From the NCBI GenBank assembly GCA_003141315.1, contig PLLP01000023.1:129111-193110 (forward strand): a stretch of 64,000 nt of DNA, read 5' to 3'. The notes beneath the pieces are model-generated. The model was not told the DNA's origin. It saw only the letters and a program-made list of their open reading frames with translations, and ran no database searches. This document shows, one piece after another, positions 36,394-45,517 of this stretch. The position numbers and the translations under genes are program-made. Each line of letters opens with the position of its first letter. The first letter of the stretch is position 1. The DNA is from Phycisphaerales bacterium (GTDB lineage Bacteria; Planctomycetota; Phycisphaerae; Sedimentisphaerales; Anaerobacaceae).

Positions 36394-36560
36394 CTTCGGT
36401 AACCCCCGCCGCAAATGCCGCTGGTGCCATATAATCAAGACTGCTGTGGGTCGATAGTGATTATAATTCATCCTCCAGCTATCTGCAAAATATCTTAAAT
36501 TCATCAACGCTTAAAAATAATTCCCTATCAAGCAATTCATCTTGAGAGCTTTTATTCGAA

Positions 36561-38609
36561 TTATCTGTCTTCGTTTGTTCCTTTGCTTTTTGCCCAGGAT
36601 TTGTATTTGTTAAATGTCTCGGCATCTTTCCAGACGTTTTGCTGCCACTGGTCACCAATGTCTATAAAATAATCTTTCGCGTCTTCCTTATCGCCCGCGG
36701 CACAGGCCATAAAGCAGGCTTGATTCAAAAATTCGGTATTCTTGAAATCAGGAAATTGTTTGGCAAAATCCTGCTGGCCCTGCTTGAAGCGTTTATAGTC
36801 AAAACCCAATTCTCTAAATTGATTCACATCGCCTCTCACAGAATGCGTCATTCTACACGCAAGCAAAAAGTAAAGAGATTGCCCTATCTCATTTTTGGTC
36901 GATTCGGCAGCCTCTCTGGCAAGCTGTTCATATTGACCGGGTTTCCCATACCATCGAGGCAGGTATGCCCAGCAATGCTCATCATAAAGGGGATAATAGG
37001 TTGGTTCAATCGCAATTCCTTTTTTGAAAGCAGTTTCAATGTCGTCCATCTTATGAAGTCCCGTCGCAGCAGAAATCCATTCTGTATAAAGGGCCGGGTC
37101 TTTGACATTTAGCTTTTCCGCTTCCTTCAACACATCCAGAGCCTTTGAAAGATGCTGTTCAAAAGGCTCCCAGGCTGTCGGCGATACTGTATCGGAGAAA
37201 CTTTTGCCGCGTATATCCCACGCTTGCGCGTCAATCGCTTTTGCAAGTGCGATTCGCGGCGTTACGGAAGCGGGGTATTTAGAAATCCATTTCTCAATTA
37301 ACTTGATATTGTCATCAAACCGCTGCTGACCAAAGCCGCATCCGAATGAATAATAAAAATGACTCAATTGCCAATGACCGTTACTGAAATGCCTTTTTTC
37401 ATTTCTAATCAGGGAAACCATTTTTTCCAATTTGTCAAAATCTTCGGTTCTCAAATACATATGTACTTCCTGCCAGTTGAACTCGTTGTTGTTGTATGTT
37501 TTGTTCTGACCAAGCATTCCTCCGTCATCGTAAATTCCGCATTTTTTGTTATTAAAGCATTTGTTGTTATCAACATTAGGTCTGGAGTACTTATCAATAC
37601 TTATGCCATGCCATTTGTTGTCGGCACAAATATTTTCACTTACAATGCCGGAAACACCATTTCTGAAACAGATGCCATTGATTCCGTTACGGCGGCAGCT
37701 ATTTCCAACAGCAGAAACTCTTATTTGACTGTTAATTTCAATTCCAGTTGTACCGTTGCCAAAGCAATTGTTGTCGCTAACATTAAACGGACTTTTTGAG
37801 TCAAACCAGATACCATTACATTTATTTTCACAACATATATTTGCGGATGCTTCTACAACTGCATTGTCTTGAATGGAAATGCCATAGGCGTTATTTTTGC
37901 ACAAATTACCGCTAACTCGGCCGTCAGCATCCTCTTTGAAATAGATTCCGCTTTTTTTATTGTTAGCACAGATATTGTTCTTTAATTCAGCATTTCCGTT
38001 GCCGGTAACAGAAATGCCGGTGGAACGGTTATTATACATTTTACAATCAATAACCGAAACCAGGTCATAATTCTTGCGGCCATTTGTAATTTTGATGCCC
38101 TGCGAAGCACTGTCGCAAACGATAAGATGATTAAGCGTTGCGCTGCTATCGTCAATCTGCACGACCGGCCATTTGCCGTCAGCTGCATCCTCCTGCTGCA
38201 TCTGCATCGGATCATAATGTTTAAGGGTTAAGCGACTGATATGAACATTTTTACACTTATTTATAGCCAATACAGGCGATATGCGCATATCACATTTTAT
38301 GACAACATTATTGCCATCTTCGCCAATCAAGTTGACGCCGTCCTTGAGCGTAAGCGATTCATCGTAGCTCCCCGGTTTGATGCGCACAATATCACCAGAT
38401 TCGGCTGCATTGATGGCATCCTGAATTTTCTGATAGTCACGACCGACCAGAAATTCCTTCTTTTTTGCAGCCTGTTCTTGTGCCGATGCTGACCGTGCAC
38501 CTTGCTCTTGTAATGGTGGAGTTTTTTTCTTACAGCCGGGCAGGATAAATCCCGATACCAGAATCAGAAACAACAGAATACAGCTTGCTCGAAGACATAA
38601 CGTTTTCAT
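36561..38609 (-). CDS. Lipoprotein with right-handed beta-helix repeats and a DUF4034/TPR-like C-terminal half
   Basis: The ATG at 38609 (AGGGAG seven bases upstream) gives a lipoprotein signal peptide ending LVSGFILPGC, with KKK after the lipobox cysteine. Residues about 55-360 are parallel beta-helix (NosD/PbH1-type) repeats of about 23 residues, each with an N-x-x-x-G-I-x-x-x-x motif (for example NICADNKWHGISID). From about 370 the protein changes to a helical part starting EDFDKLEKMVSLIRNEKRHFSNGHW, which looks like DUF4034. It may bind a polysaccharide at the outer membrane or cell surface. Function is not known. Confidence 0.7.
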   Translation of the reverse strand: MKTLCLRASCILLFLILVSGFILPGCKKKTPPLQEQGARSASAQEQAAKKKEFLVGRDYQKIQDAINAAESGDIVRIKPGSYDESLTLKDGVNLIGEDGNNVVIKCDMRISPVLAINKCKNVHISRLTLKHYDPMQMQQEDAADGKWPVVQIDDSSATLNHLIVCDSASQGIKITNGRKNYDLVSVIDCKMYNNRSTGISVTGNGNAELKNNICANNKKSGIYFKEDADGRVSGNLCKNNAYGISIQDNAVVEASANICCENKCNGIWFDSKSPFNVSDNNCFGNGTTGIEINSQIRVSAVGNSCRRNGINGICFRNGVSGIVSENICADNKWHGISIDKYSRPNVDNNKCFNNKKCGIYDDGGMLGQNKTYNNNEFNWQEVHMYLRTEDFDKLEKMVSLIRNEKRHFSNGHWQLSHFYYSFGCGFGQQRFDDNIKLIEKWISKYPASVTPRIALAKAIDAQAWDIRGKSFSDTVSPTAWEPFEQHLSKALDVLKEAEKLNVKDPALYTEWISAATGLHKMDDIETAFKKGIAIEPTYYPLYDEHCWAYLPRWYGKPGQYEQLAREAAESTKNEIGQSLYFLLACRMTHSVRGDVNQFRELGFDYKRFKQGQQDFAKQFPDFKNTEFLNQACFMACAAGDKEDAKDYFIDIGDQWQQNVWKDAETFNKYKSWAKSKGTNEDR

Positions 38610-38636
38610 ATTATGCTCCCTCACCTTTACTGGCAT

Positions 38637-38917
38637 TTCCCCACATTAAACACCTGTCTAAGCAACCAAACACTCCAATTCTACGATTATATCAATATTT
38701 TCTTTCAACACAAACGCTGAAATTTTAATGAACTTGCAGCTGTGAGAGATGAGAATAATCCGTACAACTACACTACTGTCTGACGTCAGCGGAAACGGCA
38801 CAGATTGAGACTTATAAAGTCACCATAACAAGACTGAAACCTTCTCCTAATTCAAAGGCAAATTCGTCTCATTTTGGCTGACAATGTACAACGCCTAAAA
38901 GAAAAGGCTTATGCAAC
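38637..38917. other. Gap without gene between lipoprotein gene and tRNA-Arg
   Basis: I see no gene or clear hairpin in these 281 bases. Promoters for the lipoprotein gene are presumably here, on the minus strand. Confidence 0.4.
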
Positions 38918-38991
38918 TATCCCCGATGCGATTCGAACGCATAACCTTTGGCTTCGGAGGCCAACGCGCTATCCAATTGCGCTACGGGGAC
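38918..38991 (-). tRNA. tRNA-Arg(CCG)
   Basis: On the minus strand the cloverleaf is complete. The acceptor GTCCCCG/CGGGGAT has one G-T pair. The D-arm is AGCGCAATTGGATAGCGC-like, and the anticodon stem TTGGC/GCCAA encloses loop CTCCGAA (anticodon CCG, codon CGG). The T-arm is ATGCG-TTCGAAT-CGCAT. The discriminator is A. CCA is not encoded. An ORF of 145 codons across it on the other strand is a shadow. Confidence 0.95.
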
Positions 38992-39162
38992 AAAAATTCT
39001 ACAGAACTTATTATGACAAAAACCGCAAAATTTTCAACTTAATATCCAATAACAGGCGTTTATATATTTTTAACGCACAATTCTCTGAAAAATCGAGTAT
39101 AATAAAGGGTAAGGCCGCGGACATTGCGGTGATGAAAAAAGACATAAGGCCGGGGTCTTGGT

Positions 39163-40515
39163 ATGGCAAAAAAAATCTTAATCCCTGTGATTTTAATCCT
39201 TATCGCTGCCGGCCCGGTTTGCGCAGACCCGAACGATTTAAACTTCGACGGCATCTTCGAGATGGCGCTCGATTTGCCGAGAATATATTTTCTGCTCAAA
39301 AAAGAGGCTAACGACCCGCCGCTCGAATACGAAGGCAATTTTGAGCTTAACTGGGCGTTTCTCGATACCGGCGCTTCCGGAATCCTGCTCTCGAAGGAAA
39401 CCGTTGATATGCTCGGCATTGACCTCGACCCGAACGGCGAATACATAGACGTCGGCATTGGCGGAATTGAAGCCTTCGATGTCTCCGAGCCGCTATACAT
39501 CGGCACAGATACTTTCGATGACCCCGACCCGTATAATCCGGATAACTATCTTGTGTCAGGAAAGTGGCAATTCCAGGTCAAAAGATTTTACGCGGGCGAA
39601 TGGCCTGATGAACCCATCGACCTTGTCGGCGTTCCCGCAATGGCAGGCAAAACCGTCATCTTTTATCCAGGCCAAACCAACGACCTCGGCTATTTTATCG
39701 CCGAGATAAAAGAGCCGAACGACCCCGGCATTCCGCACGTCGATTTTAATGTGCCGATAAGATTTGAAAAATACATCGCGCCGAATGACCCGATGCAAAC
39801 GCCGCCTCTGCCCGTTCTCGCATATAACCCGGTAATCGACAATGTGAAATTCGAATATAACGGCAAAACCGCTACCGCCACACTTGTGCTCGATACGGGA
39901 GGCACGGTGAGCCTGATTTCATCGGCAATAGCGAATCGCCTGGGGCTTACGGACGCAAACGGCACGCCCATCGTCACGCCGGACTTTACTATTCCTATCG
40001 GCGGCATCGGAGGCGAGGTGGAGCTGCCCGGCTATCAAATCAACAACCTGATTATTCCGACTCTCAATGGCTACAATGTCGCTTATAACAATGCAAGGAT
40101 TTGCGTTTCCGACATCGGAATGATTAACGAAGATACGAACGAATTTGTTATTCTCGACGGAATTTTCGGCAGCAATTTCCTCTGTGCTTCAGCTACGCTC
40201 GACTTGGACCTTGCTGCCACTCCTTACGACGCAATCGTACTCGACACAAAAAAAGGCCTCCTCGGTTTCGATGTCAACAGCATTTACCCGCTGCCTGCCC
40301 CTTCCAAATCCTGCTGCGGCGATAATGAACATCCCTGGCTGAAAGGCGACCTGAATCGCGACTGCAAAACCGATTTTAAGGACATACGAATCCTCGCCGA
40401 AGAATGGTTAAGCCTTTGCGACCCCCTCAACTGGAACTGCAGACAGGCTGATTTCAACCTCGACGGCACGACAGACTTCAGGGATTACGCAGGTATTCTG
40501 AATAACGGGTGGTGA
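39163..40515 (+). CDS. Secreted two-lobed aspartic protease with C-terminal dockerin-like module
   Basis: A signal peptide (1-21, ending CAD) is followed by two retropepsin/pepsin-like lobes. The first has the active-site motif AFLDTGASG (D68), with the second at LVLDTGGTVS (D244), each followed by a hydrophobic G-L-type strand (SSAIANRLGL). At the C-terminus (about 389-450) are two dockerin-like repeats: GDLNRDCKTDFKDIRILAEEWL and ADFNLDGTTDFRDYAGIL. It would cleave or bind proteins outside the cell. Bacterial aspartic proteases are usually single-lobe dimers, so a fused pair is unusual. The protease call rests on the two D-T-G motifs. Confidence 0.7.
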   Translation: MAKKILIPVILILIAAGPVCADPNDLNFDGIFEMALDLPRIYFLLKKEANDPPLEYEGNFELNWAFLDTGASGILLSKETVDMLGIDLDPNGEYIDVGIGGIEAFDVSEPLYIGTDTFDDPDPYNPDNYLVSGKWQFQVKRFYAGEWPDEPIDLVGVPAMAGKTVIFYPGQTNDLGYFIAEIKEPNDPGIPHVDFNVPIRFEKYIAPNDPMQTPPLPVLAYNPVIDNVKFEYNGKTATATLVLDTGGTVSLISSAIANRLGLTDANGTPIVTPDFTIPIGGIGGEVELPGYQINNLIIPTLNGYNVAYNNARICVSDIGMINEDTNEFVILDGIFGSNFLCASATLDLDLAATPYDAIVLDTKKGLLGFDVNSIYPLPAPSKSCCGDNEHPWLKGDLNRDCKTDFKDIRILAEEWLSLCDPLNWNCRQADFNLDGTTDFRDYAGILNNGW

Positions 40516-40604
40516 GTTTCCATTTCTGAAAATCCGGCTATTGTTTGACAATTCCCGCCTTTTTCACTATCATTACCTTTTTCGTATATACCCTGGAGTT
40601 TATG

Positions 40605-41993
40605 ATGTTTGATAAAAAAATTTATATCGAGCGAAGAAACCGGCTTAAAAAAGACGTGGATTCAGGTGTAATACTTTTTCTCGGCAACGAGGAAAGCCCA
40701 TCTAATTACCCCGATATTCATTTTCCCTTCAGGCAGGATAGCTCATTTCTATACTTTTTTGGTCTGGATTTCCCATCGCTCTATGCCGTTATCGACATCG
40801 ACAGCGGCAGCGAAACCGTATTCGGCAACGACCCCTCCGTTGAGACAATCGTCTGGACAGGCACTCAGCCGACACTGAAAAGCAAATGCCAAAAAATCGG
40901 CATCGCTCATACCGCCCCGCTCGACAGGCTCACGGACGTTCTGCAAAAGGCAATCAAACAAAAAAGGCGGATTCATTTTCTGCCGCCCTACCGGCCGGAA
41001 CATCTTATAACCCTTGAGAAGCTGCTCGGTATTCACAACAGCATTGTCGCCGGCAAGGCATCGGTCGAGCTTATAAAGGCCGTCGCCGCACAGCGATCCA
41101 TCAAGAGCGAGGCGGAAATCGGCGAGATTAACAAGGCTGTCGAGATTATTTACCAGATGCAAATGGCAGCGTTCAAAAATTCAAGGCCAGGCAAATACGA
41201 AATGGAAATTGCCGGGCTGATGGAAGGTATCGCCATATCGATGGGCGGCGCACTGGCATTTACTACAATTTTTTCCATTCACGGGCAAACGCTCCACAAC
41301 CCTTATTATTTCAACCGTATGAAAAAAGGCGATATGGCCGTCAACGACAGCGGCGCAGAAGCCGATATGCACTACGCAAGCGACATCACAAGGACTATCC
41401 CCATCGGCGGCAAATTCAGCAGCAGGCAAAGGGAAATCTACCAATTGGTCTATAATGCCCAGATAACGGCTATAAAGGCCGTTAAGCCGGGTGTGAAATT
41501 CAGGGATATTCACGTGCTTGCCTGCACGAAACTCGCCGAAGGCCTCAAAGAGGTCGGCCTTATGAAGGGTAATATCAACGAGGCTGTCGCAGAAGGCGCT
41601 CACGCATTATTTTTCCAGTGCGGACTGGGTCACATGCTCGGCCTCGATGTTCACGATATGGAAGGGCTCGGCGAAGACTATGTCGGCTACACCGATATAA
41701 TAAAAAGAAATCCGCAGTTCGGCCTGCGCTCGCTTCGCCTCGCAAAGGAGCTGCAGCCCGGCTTCTTGATAACGATTGAACCGGGAATTTACCTTATACC
41801 GGAACTAATCGACCTGTGGAAGAAGCAGAACAAACTCAGCCAATATATAAACTACAAAATGGTGGAAAAATATCGTGATTTCGGCGGAATCAGAATCGAG
41901 GACGATATTCTCGTCACCGAGACCGGCTGTAAAAACCTGAGCGCAAAAATCCCCAAAAAAATCGACGACGTCGAAAAATTAGCCGGCGATTAA
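40605..41993 (+). CDS. pepP: Xaa-Pro aminopeptidase (M24B metallopeptidase)
   Basis: Residues about 1-150 form the N-terminal creatinase-like domain and the rest is the pita-bread catalytic domain. The five metal ligands are present: D in VNDSGAEADMHY, D in ASDITRT, H in CGLGHMLGLDVHD, E in ITIEPGIY and E in GIRIEDDIL. It removes N-terminal residues followed by proline, in the cytoplasm. GGAG lies six bases before the ATG at 40605. An adjacent ATG at 40602 is also possible. A longer frame from a TTG at 40545 has no support. Confidence 0.9.
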   Translation: MFDKKIYIERRNRLKKDVDSGVILFLGNEESPSNYPDIHFPFRQDSSFLYFFGLDFPSLYAVIDIDSGSETVFGNDPSVETIVWTGTQPTLKSKCQKIGIAHTAPLDRLTDVLQKAIKQKRRIHFLPPYRPEHLITLEKLLGIHNSIVAGKASVELIKAVAAQRSIKSEAEIGEINKAVEIIYQMQMAAFKNSRPGKYEMEIAGLMEGIAISMGGALAFTTIFSIHGQTLHNPYYFNRMKKGDMAVNDSGAEADMHYASDITRTIPIGGKFSSRQREIYQLVYNAQITAIKAVKPGVKFRDIHVLACTKLAEGLKEVGLMKGNINEAVAEGAHALFFQCGLGHMLGLDVHDMEGLGEDYVGYTDIIKRNPQFGLRSLRLAKELQPGFLITIEPGIYLIPELIDLWKKQNKLSQYINYKMVEKYRDFGGIRIEDDILVTETGCKNLSAKIPKKIDDVEKLAGD

Positions 41994-42045
41994 ATCCCCG
42001 CAAATCTCGGTATCATCTTAAAAAACACCGCCCTCTCTATTGAAG

Positions 42046-42951
42046 CTAAAGGCTGTCCCGGCATAAATTGGCGAGATGTAAAAATTTTTCGGGCGGGATT
42101 GTTTGAGGCCTGCTTTGCGGGTCGATGCCGCTTTTCTCGAAAAGCTCGTCCCAATTGCTGATACCCGCAAGGTCGCCGGCGGCGTATTTCACTATCGCTT
42201 TGACCATTTTCCTGCGGTGCTGCATAAACAAACTTACGACCGCGGTAAGTATTCCGGCGTCTTTAACCTGCCCAGCCTTTTGACTGCTGCGAACAAAGCT
42301 TATCATAGCAGATTCCACCTTCGGCATCGGCCAGAACACGGCGGCGGGCAGTTTCCGTATTGCTTTAAGGTCGCCGAAACAGGATAAAATCGCGCTTAAA
42401 ATTCCGTATTCACTGTCGCCGGCCCCGGCCATCATACGCTCCGCCACTTCCCTCTGCACCGTGATATACATCGCATCCGCTAGTGGTGAGCTTGCCGAAT
42501 CCGCCGGCACAGCTCCGCAAACTAAATTGAGCATCAGCGGCGTGGCGGCGCTGTATGGCAGGTTTGAAATCAACAGGAACCTGCCGCCAAATTCCTGCCT
42601 GGCTTTTTTTATTATCCCGATAATGCCGGGGTTGATTGTGTGTTTGTCAGATAACACGTCTGTACTGATTATCTGCACATTGTCGAGGCCGGCCAATTGT
42701 CCACCGGCAATCTCGGCCAGCTTTTTGTCAATCTCGACAGCTATAACCAGGCCTGCTTCCCCCGCCAGCTCTTCCGTCAGCGAACCCGTTGCGCAGCCGA
42801 CCTCCAGCACAAAATCATCTTTAGTTAAACCAGCGGCGTCAACGAGCATCCGCATCAGGTTGCGGTCGATTAAAAAATTCTGCCCGAACCTTTTGTTCGG
42901 CCGCAAACCAGCTTCGTCGAACAATTGCTGTATCTGGCTTTTTGTCTGCAA
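42046..42951 (-). CDS. rsmA: 16S rRNA (adenine1518/1519-N6)-dimethyltransferase
   Basis: This is RsmA (KsgA), which dimethylates two adenines in helix 45 of 16S rRNA. The N-terminus FGQNFLIDRNLMR, motif I VLEVGCATGSLTEELA, and motif IV LISNLPYSAATPLM (N-L-P-Y) are all visible, together with the C-terminal helical domain. At 301 residues it has normal length. It ends near the convergent pepP-like gene and lies downstream of pdxA with a 90-base gap. Confidence 0.95.
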   Translation of the reverse strand: MQTKSQIQQLFDEAGLRPNKRFGQNFLIDRNLMRMLVDAAGLTKDDFVLEVGCATGSLTEELAGEAGLVIAVEIDKKLAEIAGGQLAGLDNVQIISTDVLSDKHTINPGIIGIIKKARQEFGGRFLLISNLPYSAATPLMLNLVCGAVPADSASSPLADAMYITVQREVAERMMAGAGDSEYGILSAILSCFGDLKAIRKLPAAVFWPMPKVESAMISFVRSSQKAGQVKDAGILTAVVSLFMQHRRKMVKAIVKYAAGDLAGISNWDELFEKSGIDPQSRPQTIPPEKFLHLANLCRDSL

Positions 42952-43019
42952 AAGAAAACGTCCTTTCGTAAATATCCCGGGATTTCTGACCAGATATCGT
43001 TTTATCCGTCCTTGCTTTT

Positions 43020-43050
43020 CTTAATTCTTAATTTTTAATTCTTAATTTTT
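43020..43050. repeat. AT-rich tandem repeat after pdxA
   Basis: The 12-base unit TTAATTCTTAAT/TTTTTAATTCTTAA occurs two to three times just past the end of the pdxA gene. Similar AT-rich strings (TTTTGCACTTT units at 60590-60630 and TTTTAAGTTTT units at 60290-60320) recur in other gaps of the window. Confidence 0.6.
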
Positions 43051-44124
43051 TTGCCGTTCATTGTATTCTGTCCGCCTGGGCGGACTGGATTCTGATTTCT
43101 GTTTTTTCGCAGCCGCCATCTTTATAGCCATTAGTATCGCCGCCTTCATACTGGCGGGGTTTGCCATATTTTTGCCCGTAATGTCGAAAGCGGTTCCGTG
43201 CGCCGGCGACGTCCGTATGATTGGCAGGCCGATAGTGATATTGACCGCATCATCAAAGGCGACAAGTTTTATCGGAATCATCGCCTGGTCGTGATACATC
43301 GCCACCACGGCGTCGAATTCGCCGTGTATCGCCCTGTAAAAAACTGTATCCGCAGGATAAGGCCCCGTGCAGTTTATGTTGTGCTGCCTCGCCAGCTCAA
43401 TCGCAGGGCTTATTATCCTGATTTCCTCATCGCCGAACCTGCCGTTCTCGCCGGCGTGCGGATTCAGCGCCGCCACTGCTATTCTCGGATTTTCGATATC
43501 GAAATAATCTCTTAACGCATCGTGCATTAAATCTATCGGGTCAAAGACACAGCCGATAGTGAACTTGTTGCGAACATCGAAAAGGGCCTCGTGAATCGTC
43601 GCAAGTGCAACCTTGAGTTTGTCGCTGACGAACATCATTACCTTTCGCTTCGATTTTGTTTTTTCTGCGAACATCTCGGTATGCCCGGGCCATTTTACGC
43701 CCGCCAGCTTCCAGCTTGTCTTGCTGATTGGCGCTGTCACAACGGCATCGATGATTTTCGCCTTCGCCGCCTCGATTGCGTCAAGGCAGAATTTGGATGA
43801 CGCCTCGCCGGAGATTTTGCCCGGCTCTTTAAGCCAGGTCGGAATCGAGAATTCATCGTAATCCGCCACGACCGCCTTGTATGGAAACTCGCGATTGATT
43901 TTCTCGTGCTGAACCCTGCCCCAGAACGGCTCAATCTCGCAGCGGTCAGCTGTCAAAAGCAGCTGCTCATTCATTCCGAATATGATGAACCGTGCCATCT
44001 TGCGGATTTCGGGTTCTGCCAGCGCCTTAACGATGATTTCCGCACCGATGCCGAGCGGGTCGCCCATCGTTATGCCCACCACCGGCTGATTCTCTATCGA
44101 ATTGTTATATGCCATCCCATTCAT
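43042..44124 (-). CDS. pdxA: 4-hydroxythreonine-4-phosphate dehydrogenase
   Basis: PdxA oxidises 4-phosphohydroxy-threonine in pyridoxal phosphate synthesis. The characteristic start VVGITMGDPLGIGAEII, the TAPISKTSWKLAGVKWPGHTE segment with metal- and substrate-binding His, LNPHAGENGRFG and HDQAMIPIKLVAF are all present. I chose the ATG at 44124, directly after the ribE stop (44129). The longer frame from 44190 runs back into ribE. The tail is basic and repetitive (KKQKSESS). It forms a pair with ribE. Confidence 0.93.
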   Translation of the reverse strand: MNGMAYNNSIENQPVVGITMGDPLGIGAEIIVKALAEPEIRKMARFIIFGMNEQLLLTADRCEIEPFWGRVQHEKINREFPYKAVVADYDEFSIPTWLKEPGKISGEASSKFCLDAIEAAKAKIIDAVVTAPISKTSWKLAGVKWPGHTEMFAEKTKSKRKVMMFVSDKLKVALATIHEALFDVRNKFTIGCVFDPIDLMHDALRDYFDIENPRIAVAALNPHAGENGRFGDEEIRIISPAIELARQHNINCTGPYPADTVFYRAIHGEFDAVVAMYHDQAMIPIKLVAFDDAVNITIGLPIIRTSPAHGTAFDITGKNMANPASMKAAILMAIKMAAAKKQKSESSPPRRTEYNERQKN

Positions 44125-44128
44125 TTTA

Positions 44129-44779
44129 TTAGAAGCCGAGTTCTCTGAGTTTTTCGATTGTAAGTTCCTGTTTCGGTAAAAGCTGCTCAAGCTGCTTCTT
44201 TATTGTCTTTACGATTAAATCAGTTTCGATATTCACCTTGTCGCCGGATTTGGCCGTTCCTAAAGTTGTCCTCTTAATCGTTTCAGGTACAATCGCCGCG
44301 CTGAAACTATCCTTATTTAATTCCGCAACCGTAAGCGAAATGCCATCGATGGCCGCCGAGCCTTTGGCAACCATATTGTCGAGCAGCGATTTTTCAGCGG
44401 CAAATGTAATATCAACAAACCCTTCCTTTTTCTCAATTTTTTTAATCACTGCAATCCCATCAACGTGGCCTAAGACGAAATGCCCGCCGAACCGGCCATC
44501 GGCAGCAACTGCCCGCTCGATATTAACATACGCCCCCGCCTTAAGTGAGCCGATAGTCGATTTGGCAAGGGTCTCGCCGCTCACATCAAAATCGGCGATG
44601 CTGCCGGCAATTTTGGCAATCGTAAGGCACACGCCGCTGACGGCGATACTGTCGCCCGCCTTGAACGCCTGCGGCGTTGCAACAAGACTGCCTAAATCGA
44701 CAGAAAGCCTCATCGCAGTACCGCCAACCCGACCGGCTGACCGAACCTGACAAAGCCCTTCTATCAAACCCGTGAACAT
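44129..44779 (-). CDS. ribE: Riboflavin synthase alpha subunit
   Basis: RibE joins two 6,7-dimethyl-8-ribityllumazine molecules to make riboflavin. The start MFTGLIEGLCQVRS, the repeated lumazine-binding barrels with VSGVCLTI and IDGISLTV, and GGHFVLGHVDG identify it, at 216 residues (family ~200-215). The second barrel starts about residue 98. No FMN riboswitch is apparent in the short divergent gap upstream. Confidence 0.95.
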   Translation of the reverse strand: MFTGLIEGLCQVRSAGRVGGTAMRLSVDLGSLVATPQAFKAGDSIAVSGVCLTIAKIAGSIADFDVSGETLAKSTIGSLKAGAYVNIERAVAADGRFGGHFVLGHVDGIAVIKKIEKKEGFVDITFAAEKSLLDNMVAKGSAAIDGISLTVAELNKDSFSAAIVPETIKRTTLGTAKSGDKVNIETDLIVKTIKKQLEQLLPKQELTIEKLRELGF

Positions 44780-44923
44780 CTCTTGACCTTTTTGCTTAAC
44801 TTGCTATTGCCAAATTTGCAAACAAGTTCTAAAATCAGTAGTTATGATTATACGCTAAAAGCCGTTGAAAATCAATTTTACAAATCGCAAAGATGTTTTA
44901 ACCTTTTTTGGCAGGAAAAAGTT

Positions 44924-45451
44924 ATGAATATCTGGTTCAAAATCGCTATCACGATAGCCGTTGTGGTAATCCTGGTTATTTTGGCCGGCAGGTTGCTGCC
45001 TTCGAATAAACCGCAGCAGCCGGAAAAAACCTTTTACGACGTAATTAAGGAAGATGACAAACGACTGAGGGCTGAGCCAAACATAAAGGAGACGACCGGC
45101 TCGAAGCCGCCTGTCGCAGGCCAGCCGCAGCAAGTCGAACAACCTGCAGTGAGCAAAGTCGAACAACCTGTTGACGAAGCCAAACTGAAATTTAAGGAGC
45201 TTTCGGAAGATGAGCAGGCCGCAGCGGAGCAGCTTTTTGAAATGGCGATGACCAGCCGCAAAATCGGCAGGCTGCCCGGACTCGCTTATGGCCAAATGGT
45301 CGATTACTGCCGGCAGATTATTCAGCGGTTTCCTGGCAGCGAGTTCGATTTCAAGGCCAAACGAATGCTCGCAGACATCCCCAAAGAATACCGCAGCCAG
45401 TACAAAATTACGCCTGAGGAAATCGACCTTTCCAAATGGCCAAGACAATGA
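44924..45451 (+). CDS. Membrane-anchored protein of unknown function
   Basis: I start it at the ATG at 44924 (GGA upstream), giving 175 residues. An N-terminal transmembrane helix (about 5-25, IAITIAVVVILVILAG) is followed by a proline/glutamine-rich linker with two QVEQP/KVEQP repeats. A C-terminal helical domain has EDEQAAAEQLFEMAMTSRK and Y-C-R-Q-I-I-Q-R-F-P-G-S-E, like a TPR/YfiO-type helix pair. The soluble part probably lies in the periplasm. The function is unknown. The frame upstream of this ATG, back to 44783, looks non-coding. Confidence 0.55.
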   Translation: MNIWFKIAITIAVVVILVILAGRLLPSNKPQQPEKTFYDVIKEDDKRLRAEPNIKETTGSKPPVAGQPQQVEQPAVSKVEQPVDEAKLKFKELSEDEQAAAEQLFEMAMTSRKIGRLPGLAYGQMVDYCRQIIQRFPGSEFDFKAKRMLADIPKEYRSQYKITPEEIDLSKWPRQ

Positions 45452-45517
45452 TAGAATGAACATAATCGCTAATGTGGCGATTGTATAGGAAAATTTAATT
45501 GCTACTGTCTTAAGAAA

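Noticed and set aside
38874-39311. A 145-codon frame near 39 kb with an RTHNLWLRRPTRYPIALRG stretch
   Set aside because: This peptide is the well-known translation of a tRNA gene read antisense. The tRNA-Arg itself accounts for the sequence.
44130-44779. FMN riboswitch upstream of ribE
   Set aside because: The gap upstream of ribE is only a few dozen bases before the divergent frame and shows none of the conserved RFN-element sequence.
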